From: Plutella xylostella
Taxonomy: Eukaryota; Arthropoda; Insecta; Lepidoptera; Plutellidae
DNA length: 64,000 nt
Assembly: GCF_932276165.1 (NCBI RefSeq)
Contig: NC_064000.1
Location: forward strand, 3,348,001 to 3,412,000
Reading direction: 5' to 3'
Each line of letters opens with the position of its first letter. Position 1 is the first letter of the stretch. Shown here piece by piece: positions 36,561 to 46,910 of this stretch. Below the pieces are notes generated by a model. It was not told where the DNA came from, searched no databases, and was given only the letters and a program-made list of their open reading frames with translations. A program made the translations under genes and the position numbers.

Positions 36561-37013
36561 CAGTCGTCGAAATATAAGAGGCCCATTTGGACAGCTCCAA
36601 CATGTATGGGATGACAGCTGGTGTCAAATCAAAATCATAAAAAATCTAAACAATAAGAAACTTTTTACTTTCGGCCGTTAAATAATAAGCCAGATTATGT
36701 GTCTCTTTATGTATTTCATCGAGTAAATCAAGAGTAAATATAGTGCCACAAACTTATCTGTTCCGGTGAGAGCGAACTAAATTGATCCATATCTCATTAT
36801 TTCCTAATGAATTATATATTAATATAGATTAGAAGGGTTAATTAAAACCACAAGAGCGAATTACCACTACTGGCAAACTTAAAATCTTATAGAATGAAGA
36901 AATATTACATCATTCACGTAGCTGTCACCGGAACAGATAAGTTTGTGGCACTATAGCAAATTTGTGTAGCTGTCCAAACGGGCCATTTTGGGCCTATTAT
37001 ATTTCGACGACTG
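36561..37013. mobile_element. 453-bp MITE with a second MITE nested inside
   Basis: The outer ends CAGTCGTCGAAATATAA are inverted and flanked by TA. They extend through CCCATTTGGACAGCT on the left against an interrupted counterpart on the right. Inside, 36741-36953 has its own inverted ends (TAGTGCCACAAACTTATCTG) flanked by TA. Confidence 0.75.
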
Positions 37014-37583
37014 TACCTAGTAGAGTGGCGAGACAGTATGCTCGGCCAATGAATGGAACGAGTGCTCCGCCGAGGAAATACTGTCTCGACTCTCGGCCGC
37101 TCGCGCTCTACTCGGTAGGTGTAATCAGGGTATGGCTAGGGTACAGACTAATGAATGAAATGAAATGAAATCGTTTATTTTTCGACGTAGAATATTAGAA
37201 TTACTTGTCAAAAGTCATAATCTACCACCATTTCACGAAGGCCCCGTCATTAAGGAGGAAAGAAATGGCGAAAGAAACTCCTCAGAAATGGCGAAAGAAA
37301 CTCCTCTAATATTAGTACTACTTAGTTGGAGACCAGTGAAGTTGAAGTTATAGATAGGAAGCCTTAATATACCATGAGAAAAAGAAGAAACACTCTGGAT
37401 ATTATGGATTTAGTGTTCCCGAGTGCTGGCTACAAATAATGTACTTAGGTACTTACCTAGGTACCTATAGATATTAAACTGTTAAAGAATCATACATATC
37501 TTATAAAAAACTCGCAGTTGATTTGAATAGAATATACTTACCTAAGTACCTCTTAATTAGACAAGTCCGTACAAAGGTATGTA

Positions 37584-39230
37584 CACTCGCGAGCAACCAA
37601 ATCGACTCAAGCCTTCACGGCGCACATATACATTGATTTTCCTAAAACGATAAATGGTAAATATAAAAGTGATATGTCATTCGAAAGCTGAAGAATTAGG
37701 CTTTCAATTAAGATCAATACCATAAAAAAAAACTAAGCGCAGATTTAATGACGCATTTTAATTGCCCGTCAGTGTTAATTACCTCATTAGGAATCCACGC
37801 CTTGCGCTACCTGATCCCGCTATAAAACCTTTCCACATCCGGTGTACCTTATCAGTCGCTTGTTGCAAGTTGACCGGTACACATCTCGTTGCATTGTATT
37901 CCTTGTTTTCGCAAACCCATGGATACCACACCAGAAGAAGCTGCTCAAGTTGTTGCCTTGCTGCAACAAGGGTTAAGTCAGCGAGCAGTCGCTGCCCAGC
38001 TCCACTTGAGCCAGTCTGCTGTATCCCGAGTATACAGACGGTTCCAAGAGACTGGTGCCTTCAATCGAAGACCAAGAACGGGCCGCCACCGCTGCACTTC
38101 AGAGAGAGACGACCGCTTCATTGTCTCAACCTCGCTGCGCAATCGACACCTTACGGGCGTTGATGTGCAGCAAGAACTGAGACGTGTACGACAAGTGGCT
38201 GTCAGCGAGTGGACAGTGAGAAGACGCTTGAAGGAAGCCAACTTGACACCAAAAAGACCTGCATCAGGCCCCAAATTGACTGCAGGCCACCGACAAGCGC
38301 GTCTTCAGTTTGCTCGAGAGCATCTCGATTGGAGCATTGCGCAATGGCGGTCGGTCCTGTTTACTGATGAGTGCAGAGTGTGTCTGCATGGCAGTGACAG
38401 GAGAGGCCGGGTCTACCGGCGTCCGGGGGAACGATTTGCCCAATGTTGTTTCGCTGAAACAGTAGCATATGGCGGCGGTTCCTGCATGATGTGGGCTGGT
38501 ATTTCTCTAGAGGGAAAAACCGCACTTGTTTTCGTGCCTGGAGGCGGCCGAGGAGGCGGGTTAACAGCTGATCGGTACATCACCGACATTCTACTCGGTC
38601 ATGTTGTGCCCTATGCAGAATTTGTCGGTGAAGACTTCGTGCTAATGCACGACAATGCCCGCTGCCACACGGCACGAGTCAGTCGGCAGTTTCTGAGAGA
38701 GAAGGAATTGCGCACGATGGACTGGCCTGCGCTCAGTCCTGACCTGAATCCCATCGAACACTTATGGGACGAGCTCAAAAGAAGAGTTCGGGCCAGGAAT
38801 CCAGTCCCTGCAAGCGTGGACGAGCTGAAGACAGCTTTATTAGAGGAGTGGGACGGCATTCCTCAGGAAACTGTCAAAAAGTTGATAAGGTCTATGAGAA
38901 ACAGGCTGCAGGCTGTAATTAGGGCAAGAGGGGGCAATACAAAGTATTGATTTAAATAAATAAATTTTTATCTTAACATTTTTTGTTTAATTTGTATAAT
39001 ACGATACCCATACCCTTTTTTCCTAAATTCCCGTTTTTCCTACAATTGCGTTCAGACATCATTTATTTCAAAAATGATGAATGGATTTCAATAATAATGA
39101 TATCAAATTAAAGCTGACATCTTAAGCTTTTAAATGACATATCATTTTTATTATTTCTATTCATAATTTTACTTGTATTAATGTATGTTTGCGCCGTCAA
39201 GGCTTGAGTCGATTTGGTTGCTCGCGAGTG
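37584..39230 (+). mobile_element. Complete Tc1-type (DD34E) transposon
   Basis: 1647 bp, flanked by TA. Terminal inverted repeats start CACTCGCGAGCAACCAAATC and match for over 40 bp with one early mismatch (TTCACGG versus TTGACGG). Weaker inverted similarity, including GATATGTCATT, continues for about 150 bp. The element holds one uninterrupted transposase gene. Intact ends and frame suggest a young copy. Confidence 0.93.
37919..38950 (+). CDS. Tc1-like transposase (DD34E)
   Basis: 343 residues with no stops or frameshifts. The start MDTTPEEAAQ was chosen because a paired helix-turn-helix follows at once (VVALLQQGLSQRAVAAQLHL, SQSAVSRVYRRFQETG). A second DNA-binding helix-turn-helix and the RPRTGRHR linker come next. 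The catalytic triad is D in VLFTDECRV, D in LMHDNARCHTA and E in LNPIEHLWDEL, with 34 residues between the last two. That is the Tc1 signature. It performs cut-and-paste transposition at TA sites. An in-frame upstream ATG at 37889 exists but adds unrelated residues. Confidence 0.95.
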   Translation: MDTTPEEAAQVVALLQQGLSQRAVAAQLHLSQSAVSRVYRRFQETGAFNRRPRTGRHRCTSERDDRFIVSTSLRNRHLTGVDVQQELRRVRQVAVSEWTVRRRLKEANLTPKRPASGPKLTAGHRQARLQFAREHLDWSIAQWRSVLFTDECRVCLHGSDRRGRVYRRPGERFAQCCFAETVAYGGGSCMMWAGISLEGKTALVFVPGGGRGGGLTADRYITDILLGHVVPYAEFVGEDFVLMHDNARCHTARVSRQFLREKELRTMDWPALSPDLNPIEHLWDELKRRVRARNPVPASVDELKTALLEEWDGIPQETVKKLIRSMRNRLQAVIRARGGNTKY

Positions 39231-39395
39231 TATAAATAGCTTAGATCTAGACTTCCTTTAAAAACGTGGATCACCTTGACAAACAGTTTCTATTAAAACT
39301 CGTTCCTATTTGGGCCATTATTTTATTTTGGGTACAATTCGGCATACTTTTACAGATATTTTTTTCAAAAATAAACTTCTTATTAATTAACCTTT

Positions 39396-39816
39396 TGTAG
39401 ATTGCTTGAGGCTGTTTCCGTGCTTCGAGAATCGAACTCGAAACAGAGGGTAGTTAATGCTTCTACTGATGGAGTTAGCGGCGAATTGATAAGGCGCGAA
39501 TAAAGGTTAAAGCTAATTTATTCACAACGAACACTATTAAGTTACAAATATAACAAACTGAATATTAGGCAATAAATATTAATAAGCAAAAGCCAAGCGC
39601 TAAGCGAGTAAGGAACTACGTGTATGCAGGATGATCGCGAGCCGCAGTGTGTAGTCCCCGCGCCGGGCCGCGGAGTGGCCGGCGGGCGGAGGTGAGGCAG
39701 GCGCGCGGGGGGTCGAGCGAGCCGGTCCGCTATTGTTCTAGCCGGGTGGCGTGATCTGTGCGTATGGTCCAAGCGGCATAAGCGGTAGCGGATAGTGTGG
39801 CGGAAGAGTCGCCACA
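39396..39816 (-). repeat. 3' LTR of the gypsy element
   Basis: Begins TGTGGCGACTCTTCC and ends CAATCTACA on the minus strand. It is the same length as the other LTR. The only difference noticed by eye is C at about 39516 versus T at 44111. Confidence 0.93.
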
Positions 39817-39832
39817 TCACTCCCCCGCTGAG
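39817..39832 (-). promoter_or_regulatory. Polypurine tract
   Basis: On the minus strand AGCGGGGGAGTGA lies immediately before the 3' LTR, the expected plus-strand priming site. Confidence 0.7.
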
Positions 39833-39839
39833 ACCGTTG

Positions 39840-42800
39840 CTACGGTCGATAGTAATCAGGGAATCTGACCGTACGACCACTTCTCGTCTTCCTTACTGGA
39901 GTTCCCGTTGGAGTTTCTGGAATGCTGCTTTCCTCAGCCATGTAAGCAGGTTTGATTCGGTCGATGGTGACAGTCTGCTTTTTGCCGTTGACATCTAGGT
40001 CGAAGGTTTTGGGTCCTCTTCGTAGCACCTTGTGAGGACCGGTGTAGGCTGGTTGCAGCGACCGGTGAGCTGGACCCTGGCGCATGAAGACATGTGTGGA
40101 TGTGTTGAGGTCCTTTGGCACGAAGAATGTCCTCTTTGTGTTGTGAGCTGACGTGGGATGTGGAGCGATCTGGTTCATGTGATTCTTCAGCCGGTTGGCG
40201 AATTCCGTGACGTCTTCTGGTCTGGTAGATGCTGGAGAGATGAATTGACCTGGAAGACGTAGGGCTTCCCCGTACACGAGCTCTGCTGAAGACGACTGGA
40301 TGTCATCTTTCCACGCGCTGCGGATGCCCAGGAGTACCAGGGGCAGCACTTCTGTCCAGCGCGCGTGTGAGTGGCAGGCTATGGCGGCCTTGAGCTGCCG
40401 GTGAAGTCTCTCCACGAGACCATTGGCGGCAGGATGGTAGGCAGTTGTGGTGTGGTGAGTGGTCCCCAGGAGAGCTGCGAGCGCCTTGAAGAGGTGCGAC
40501 TCGAACTGCCGGCCGCGGTCCGTGGTGACGTGCTCCGGGCAGCCAAAGCGGGCCACCCAGCCAGACACGAAGGCGGATGCGCACGTCTCAGCAGTGATGT
40601 CCTGCAGGGGGTACGCCTCAGGCCAACGGGTGAATCGGTCGACAATGGTGAGGCAGTACCTGTAACTAGAAGATAACGGTAAGGGGCCGACGATGTCCAT
40701 GTGGACATGCCGGAAGCGAGCTGTAGGGAGAGGGAAAGTTTGAAGAGGAGCGTTGGTATGTCTGTGGATTTTGCATCGTTGGCATTGTAGGCACTCTTTA
40801 GCCATCTGTCGACAGTCCTTTTTGAGACCCGGCCAAACGAATCTCTGTGCTACTAATCGTGCAGTGGCTCTTGCTCCGGGGTGACTGAGGTTGTGGATTG
40901 CGTTGTATACCTGTTGGCGAAATGTTATAGGTATGAATGGTCTAGGTTGAGTCATGGACATATCACAATATACCTGAGAGTCAGTATTTGCTATGGTGAC
41001 TTTTTCAAGTTTTAGCGATGATCCACCCTTAAGTAGCTCTTGAAGTTCGTCATCGGTTTCCTGAGCGCGGGCAAGGGACTGGTAGTCAATGGATGTTCCT
41101 GAGATTTCTTCGATGCGGGAGAGAGAATCAGCCACCACATTGTCTTTGCCGGCGACGAACTGGATATCTGTGCTGAACTGACCAATAAAATCTAGGTACC
41201 TGAATTGTCTTGGCGAGCATTTATCACGGTTCGTGTGAAAGGCAAATGTCAGCGGCTTGTGGTCGGTGTATATCGTGAAGGCTCGAGCTTCAATCATATG
41301 CCTGAAATGACGAATTGCTTCATATATGGCCAGTAGCTCTCTATCATACGGGCTGTACTTCACCTGTGATGGGCTGAGCTTCCTCGAGAAAAAGGCTAGC
41401 GGTTGCCATGCATTTTTGCAGCGTTGCTGGAGTACTGCACCGATCGCTACGTCAGAAGCGTCAGTTTGGATGGAGAGTTCAGCGTCTGTGTTTGGGTGAG
41501 CCAATAGAGTGGCTTGTGATAGGCTTGACTTACACGCTTCGAAGGATGTGAGCTGCTCGTCCGTGAGATGCACTGGCGTAGATCCTTTTGTTTTGGGACC
41601 TGAGAGCAAGGCGTTTAGAGAAGCTTGTGTGGCTGCAGCTCCAGGGAGGAATCTACGGTAGAAATTCATCATTCCGAGGAAGCGCCGGAGTTCCTTCACC
41701 GTCTTGGGCACCGGGTACTCCTGTATGGCCTTCACTTTCTCTGGAAGTGGCTTCACACCGGTTGCTGAAACAGAGTATCCAAGAAAAGTTACTTCTGGCT
41801 GTCCAAATACACATTTATTTGTGTTGATGAGAACGCCATAGTCCTGCAGTCGCTGAAACAATGCTCTGAGGTGTTGCTGGTGCTGTTCAGCTGATTCTGA
41901 GTAGACTAAAATATCGTCTACGTATCCGTAGCAGAACTCGAAGTCTTTGAGCACCTCATCGATAAATCTTTGGAATGTTTGACTGGCATTTCGAAGACCA
42001 AACGTCATCATCGGGAATTCGAATAACCCAAACGGTGTGGTTATTGCTGTCTTCGGTATATCGTCCTCGAAGACCCTTATCTGATTGTACGCCTTAATTA
42101 AATCAATCGTGCTGAACACCTGCTTACCCGCCAGCTGGCAAGCGAAGTCCTGGATATGTCTCACTGGATACCGATCCGGGATGGTACGGGCGTTTAATGA
42201 CCGGTAATCACCACACGGTCGCCAGCCGTCATCTTTCTTGCGAGCCAGATGTAGTGGTGATGACCAGGGGCTGTCTGATCTGCGAGCTGTGCCACTTAGA
42301 AGCATGTCATCGAATTCCTTTTTAGCAATCTGGAGCCTTTCAGGATCTAATCGGCGTGGGTGACTGGCGACTGGTTGCCCTGGCGTCGTGCGTATGTGGT
42401 GGACCACGTTGTGTTTGGGAGCACCGGGCTTACCAGCAGGACGGGTAATGTCAGGGTACTCACGTAACAGTTGGTGATATGGTGTGCTCTCCATCGTGGT
42501 GCGGACGGAGTTTATTTCATCAATGCCAGGATGTTGATGTGCGGGTGTGATGAGTGAGGTGATGCCATCCACTAGTCGTTGATTCCGGCAGTCGACGAGA
42601 AGGTTGTAATGACCTAAAAAATCAACACCGATAATCGGTTTCGTGACGTCAGCAAGGATGAATCGCCATTCGAAGTCTCGTCGCAGTCCCAGATCTAGAT
42701 GTAGGTTTAGGTATCCATATGTGGCTATGATGGTGCCATTCGCAGCGTACAGTTGGTACCTAGTTTTTGTTTTTGGCAGAGTCCGGACGGCTGCTTTAGG

Positions 42801-42959
42801 AAAAACACACACGTCTGAGCCTGTATCAATGAGGTATTGTTGTTTGGATTTGCGGTCTGTGATGAATAGTCGGCCTGTTGAGTTGGGGCAACCACTTTCG
42901 GCCACTAGTAGCTGCCTTCCTGTTTTCCCGACTGCTTGAAGGTGCAAGGTTGAGAGCAT
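39840..42959 (-). CDS. pol: Pol polyprotein (protease, RT, RNase H, integrase)
   Basis: An open frame of 1039 codons. In order: aspartic protease (YLIDTGSDVCVF), reverse transcriptase (IKAYNQI, active site YVDDILV), RNase H (TDASDVAIGAVLQQ), integrase zinc finger (HNLSHPG, then CLQCQRCK) and integrase core (HMDIVGPLP, TTDRGRQFES, NGLVERLHR). It is most likely made by a -1 shift from gag at 42929-42923 rather than from its own ATG. No envelope gene follows, so it is a retrotransposon and not an errantivirus. All key catalytic residues are present. Confidence 0.94.
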   Translation of the reverse strand: MLSTLHLQAVGKTGRQLLVAESGCPNSTGRLFITDRKSKQQYLIDTGSDVCVFPKAAVRTLPKTKTRYQLYAANGTIIATYGYLNLHLDLGLRRDFEWRFILADVTKPIIGVDFLGHYNLLVDCRNQRLVDGITSLITPAHQHPGIDEINSVRTTMESTPYHQLLREYPDITRPAGKPGAPKHNVVHHIRTTPGQPVASHPRRLDPERLQIAKKEFDDMLLSGTARRSDSPWSSPLHLARKKDDGWRPCGDYRSLNARTIPDRYPVRHIQDFACQLAGKQVFSTIDLIKAYNQIRVFEDDIPKTAITTPFGLFEFPMMTFGLRNASQTFQRFIDEVLKDFEFCYGYVDDILVYSESAEQHQQHLRALFQRLQDYGVLINTNKCVFGQPEVTFLGYSVSATGVKPLPEKVKAIQEYPVPKTVKELRRFLGMMNFYRRFLPGAAATQASLNALLSGPKTKGSTPVHLTDEQLTSFEACKSSLSQATLLAHPNTDAELSIQTDASDVAIGAVLQQRCKNAWQPLAFFSRKLSPSQVKYSPYDRELLAIYEAIRHFRHMIEARAFTIYTDHKPLTFAFHTNRDKCSPRQFRYLDFIGQFSTDIQFVAGKDNVVADSLSRIEEISGTSIDYQSLARAQETDDELQELLKGGSSLKLEKVTIANTDSQVYCDMSMTQPRPFIPITFRQQVYNAIHNLSHPGARATARLVAQRFVWPGLKKDCRQMAKECLQCQRCKIHRHTNAPLQTFPLPTARFRHVHMDIVGPLPLSSSYRYCLTIVDRFTRWPEAYPLQDITAETCASAFVSGWVARFGCPEHVTTDRGRQFESHLFKALAALLGTTHHTTTAYHPAANGLVERLHRQLKAAIACHSHARWTEVLPLVLLGIRSAWKDDIQSSSAELVYGEALRLPGQFISPASTRPEDVTEFANRLKNHMNQIAPHPTSAHNTKRTFFVPKDLNTSTHVFMRQGPAHRSLQPAYTGPHKVLRRGPKTFDLDVNGKKQTVTIDRIKPAYMAEESSIPETPTGTPVRKTRSGRTVRFPDYYRP

Positions 42960-43957
42960 TTGTTGGCTTTATTACCGAATGTGTAGTGGTACCAGCAGTG
43001 TGGGTGATTCTCCGGGCGTTGGCGAGAGCGGGAGCGAGAGCGCGATCGTTGGCGGTTGTGGGAGTTTGACCTGTGAGGACGTCTGCTCTGGTGGTTGCTT
43101 TGGTAGTCGTTCTGCTGTCTGTATAGTGCTTCCACCATGACTGTCAGCTGAGCTATCTTGCCTTCGAGTGACATACCTGCATTTGGTGGCGCGTATACTG
43201 GCGCCCGTGACGTACTGGCCACTGACATACCAGGCTGCACTATGTCATGCACTCGGTCAGCGAGCTCGGCCAGGTCCTCGATGCCCATCTTCGGTTGGGA
43301 CGCTACGATGGCCTGCACGTTCGTCGGCAACCTGCTAGTCCATATGGTTCTGATGAAGTCGGATGGTACGTCAGGACCGGCTAGGCTCTGCAAATGTAAA
43401 AGAAATTGAGATGGCTTGCGATCACCAAGTTCTTCATGCTGGATTAGTTGCAGCGTCTTCTTTTCCGGTGAGAAGGACAGCCGCCTAATTATCTCCTGTC
43501 GCAGCTTTGCATACCTACCGGTCGCGGGTGGATTTTTTATTAAATCTTTAACTAACACGGCATAGTCTGAGTCCAGTTGTCCAACAATCGTATTAAATTT
43601 CGTTATGTCACTCGTGATCCCAGCTAAAGCAAATTGACATTCCACCTGGCAGAACCATACTTCTGGATCGTCTCTCCAAAACGGCGGCATCTTAACCCCA
43701 ACTTTACTGACTTCGCCTGGGTATCGACTATCTCCGCTGCCACTTGTACTTGGACCACAGGCTAAATTACTCGAACTAGTATGGGTTAGATTACCTGGAT
43801 TTGATCTGCCTCCGCCGCTTGGATTTTTTGCACTTGCACCACTCGCTGTATTCTCGTCACTTGTACCACCGGCACCTTCTAAAGCACTGCACGTACCAAA
43901 TAGATTTAGGTCCAAACCCAGCTCTTCGAAAGACTTGCCGCTGCCTCCTCCGTACAT
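42905..43957 (-). CDS. gag: Gag polyprotein of the gypsy element
   Basis: 350 residues from the ATG at 43957; the frame is also open upstream to the primer site. A Gly/Ser-rich head is followed by a capsid-like region (KMPPFWRDDPEVWFCQVECQ) typical of insect gypsy Gag. A basic Ser/Arg stretch comes next. The C-terminus has Cys-His residues in CWYHYTFGNKANKCSQPC, which match the CHCC finger of CsRn1-clade elements. It forms the particle that packages the element RNA. It overlaps pol by 55 bp in a different frame. Confidence 0.9.
   Translation of the reverse strand: MYGGGSGKSFEELGLDLNLFGTCSALEGAGGTSDENTASGASAKNPSGGGRSNPGNLTHTSSSNLACGPSTSGSGDSRYPGEVSKVGVKMPPFWRDDPEVWFCQVECQFALAGITSDITKFNTIVGQLDSDYAVLVKDLIKNPPATGRYAKLRQEIIRRLSFSPEKKTLQLIQHEELGDRKPSQFLLHLQSLAGPDVPSDFIRTIWTSRLPTNVQAIVASQPKMGIEDLAELADRVHDIVQPGMSVASTSRAPVYAPPNAGMSLEGKIAQLTVMVEALYRQQNDYQSNHQSRRPHRSNSHNRQRSRSRSRSRQRPENHPHCWYHYTFGNKANKCSQPCTFKQSGKQEGSY
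42923..42929 (-). promoter_or_regulatory. Predicted -1 ribosomal frameshift site (GGGAAAA)
   Basis: In the gag frame the bases read G-GGA-AAA, a classic X-XXY-YYZ heptamer, placed seven codons before the gag stop. Slipping back one base enters the pol frame at GKTGRQ. Downstream RNA structure was not evaluated. Confidence 0.7.
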
Positions 43958-43972
43958 CTTCTGCTGCGTTCT

Positions 43973-43990
43973 GTAGTCGAGGGTCACCAG
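43973..43990 (-). promoter_or_regulatory. Primer-binding site, tRNA-Trp-like
   Basis: Directly after the 5' LTR the minus strand reads CTGGTGACCCTCGACTA. Its TGGTGACCC matches the complement of the 3' end of animal tRNA-Trp, the primer used by CsRn1-clade elements. The match beyond nine bases is imperfect. Confidence 0.6.
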
Positions 43991-44411
43991 TGTAGATTGC
44001 TTGAGGCTGTTTCCGTGCTTCGAGAATCGAACTCGAAACAGAGGGTAGTTAATGCTTCTACTGATGGAGTTAGCGGCGAATTGATAAGGCGCGAATAAAG
44101 GTTAAAGCTAATTTATTTACAACGAACACTATTAAGTTACAAATATAACAAACTGAATATTAGGCAATAAATATTAATAAGCAAAAGCCAAGCGCTAAGC
44201 GAGTAAGGAACTACGTGTATGCAGGATGATCGCGAGCCGCAGTGTGTAGTCCCCGCGCCGGGCCGCGGAGTGGCCGGCGGGCGGAGGTGAGGCAGGCGCG
44301 CGGGGGGTCGAGCGAGCCGGTCCGCTATTGTTCTAGCCGGGTGGCGTGATCTGTGCGTATGGTCCAAGCGGCATAAGCGGTAGCGGATAGTGTGGCGGAA
44401 GAGTCGCCACA
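43991..44411 (-). repeat. 5' LTR of the gypsy element
   Basis: 421 bp, TGTGG to CTACA on the minus strand, and essentially identical to the other LTR. It should contain the element's promoter. Confidence 0.93.
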
Positions 44412-44415
44412 CTTT

Positions 44416-46325
44416 CAATATTTATTTATGTTAATTAACATTTATATTATTCATTAAATACATTTGCAGCGATGTTTTCTTGCTATTTCTTAAAGTTATT
44501 GACGTTTAATCGAGGAACGATGAGAAAAAAATACTACTGCGTTACTTTCATACAAAATTATGTTTTATTGTTAGGAACATATATTTTGGTTCGTAAACAT
44601 ATACCAGATAAAAAGTAAGAAAAAAAACATTAATCTAACAGTTTAAATTACAAAATATTCTCAGTTTTGTTATTCATTCTATAATAAAGTTTCCCACTGC
44701 GTTACCAATCAATAAGTTTTAATGCAATACTTTTCGAAAAAAGGACAAAATAATCATAATTTTTTGCTCAAGGTTTTAGAAATAGCTCTAAATAAGGTAA
44801 ATTATAATTATTATATTTAGTTTAACATTCTTTCTAATATAGAGTAGCTAAAATGTTTGTGAATACTCTCAGGAAGCGAGGGACAAATGGATAACGCTGT
44901 GGTTAATTGGTAACACAGTGGTATTTCAATCACAATCTTTATACTTTCTTCAATTAAAACTAATCATAATGTGAAAAAAACTATCAAACTAAAATTAACA
45001 GAACTCTTTGTTTAATAACAAATATTAAAATCGCTGAAAATATAACAACTTAATACTAAGAAATATTTCTCATTTTTTTTGCCTATAAAGCCGTTGTATT
45101 TCAGCCGCTGTTTACGCCATTGAGTCTGAAATGTTATACTGTAACAATATAATATGCTCAAATGTTATATTTGTACCATAAATTGAGTAACAGATACCTG
45201 AAAACTATAAGAAAAACCCCTGAGTTACTATAGCTACAACTGCGTTACTGAAAAAGTAACGAAGTGTAGCGGTAACGCAGTTGTAAAACAATAACCTATT
45301 TGAAGTTAGTACTTAAATGAATACACATACATGGGATATCAAAATGCCCTCATAATTGTTACTAATTATTACATATATTGGATGAAATAAAATAATAAAT
45401 ATCTATAAAACTCACCGTATGTCGCCGGTAACTCAGTGGCGTCACAATAAATACACGCGCTTCTCTCCAGGACTCTCATCCGAAAGACTTGGTCATTTTA
45501 TCCGTCCCGCTCTCCTTCCTGCACTCCGATACAAATACACAGCCATTCAAATGATCTTAGGTGTAAGAAAGTGAAAAAAAGTTTATTTATGATTGAGTTT
45601 CCTAGGGTAACCTAGTGTAGCTGTATTTTTGCTTAGGCTTGGGGACTCGGCCAGGAATATTAATTGTCCCATAATATGTTCATATAAAATCATGATTATT
45701 ACCGTGAAGTAAAGTTTAAATAATGACATATTCGTTATAATATTCAAAAAAATTGTTTCCATAATATTTTTTTACACACGTTGTGCTTGTTTCATATGAC
45801 TCGCTCCGAGGGACAGACAATTTTTGTATGAAAAACAATTGCGTTACCAAAAACAACAACAGAGTTACCGTAATTTGTAAATAAATAAAGTATTTCACAT
45901 AAATTCATTATATTTTCTGTGACCGGTGTCTTATTTAATTGCTACAGACGGTAGCTATATTCCTGAATTTCATTATTTAATTTTTAAAAAATGTTTCTTT
46001 GTAGGGGACCGACAATGGTCCCTAAAATAAAATAATGGCCCATTTATGAACTTTGATGTTCACATCAAAAACCTGAGTAGACTCAAACAATGCTAACTTT
46101 GAAACGGGGGAATTCCGTATTAAGTACCCTACATTACGTAACTACGACAAACAGAACAATATTGTGAGAAATTAGTTATAAGTACATACCTACAATATTT
46201 TTCTGGGGTGGACACGATTTATTCGCGTTTACTTAAATGGGGTAAAAACTCGCACTCCTCAAAGATCCGCACATCTCAAACAAGATGATCAGAGAATCCT
46301 GAAAATCTTCCTCTTAGTAACCTAC
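44416..46325. repeat. AT-rich region with recurring ACTGCGTTAC motif
   Basis: No gene seen. ACTGCGTTAC occurs at 44536, 44696 and 45239, and inverted at 45272. Near matches lie at about 44925, 45428 and 45838. This clustering in both orientations suggests a repetitive element whose ends were not found. Confidence 0.4.
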
Positions 46326-46329
46326 CACG

Positions 46330-46475
46330 GAGCGGTGCAGGTAGCTCAGTCGGGTAAGCGCTCGCTTCTCACGCAAGAGATGCGGGTTCGAATCCCGGCG
46401 CTGACATAGGTTCCACTCGAGAGAGCCAGGTGCAGGTACTTACACCCCTACAGAGAATAGAATAGAATAGAACCT
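46330..46475 (+). mobile_element. tRNA-like SINE of a second family
   Basis: It contains GTAGCTCAGTCGGGTAAGC (A-box-like) and GGTTCGAATCC (B box), followed by a short body and an (AGAAT)n tail. The acceptor stem does not pair, so it is not a functional tRNA gene. Confidence 0.6.
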
Positions 46476-46585
46476 ACCACGAAAATAGCCTCCTCGACTG
46501 ACAAATCACAGGTAGGTAAGTACATAGGTATAAGTTCGGTGCACCCTGGGCAGTCAGCGACTGCTAATCCTCAACAAGTTAGGAT

Positions 46586-46592
46586 ATAATTG

Positions 46593-46623
<31 letters not shown>

Positions 46624-46910
46624 AAGTATATATAAATGTATTATTATATATTATTAGAATGTTAGGTATAGGTTTATATATTTTTTTTATATATGTATGT
46701 ATAATTATGGTAGATTTTGTGTTTTTTTTTTTTGTGAGATTCATTGATTGATTGTGATTTTTGTTATTTTTTTGCACTTTCCTACTTTCTGCTCCTGAAC
46801 CTCCTGCAGGTTGACTGGTAGAGAATGCTCTTAGCATTAAGTCCACCTAATTGTACATCTACTTTTGTAAATTGTGCAATAAAAGCATAAATAAATAAAA
46901 AAATAATCTG
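46586..46910. repeat. TA microsatellite and LINE-like tail
   Basis: A (TA)n run at about 46592-46615 leads into a T/A-rich block. The segment 46820-46905 ends in 'gcaataaaagcataaataaa' and resembles the 3' end of lepidopteran LINEs. Confidence 0.5.

Larger units (their letters stand above)
39396..44411 (-). mobile_element. Full-length Ty3/gypsy LTR retrotransposon, CsRn1/Kabuki-like
   Basis: A 5016-bp element on the minus strand with two 421-bp LTRs, a primer-binding site, gag, pol and a polypurine tract. The direct flanks CTTT (39392-39395 and 44412-44415) are a 4-bp target duplication. The gag CHCC-type finger and the tRNA-Trp-like primer site are features of the CsRn1 clade, to which silkworm Kabuki belongs. 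Both reading frames are intact. Confidence 0.92.

Noticed and set aside
39542..39880. 112-codon frame with RHPARTIADRLARPPARLPHL, repeated at 44137
   Set aside because: It lies inside the LTRs and is duplicated with them; it has no domain and the LTR is noncoding.
46337..46410. tRNA gene
   Set aside because: A and B boxes are present but the acceptor and anticodon stems do not pair, and a SINE-like body and tail follow.
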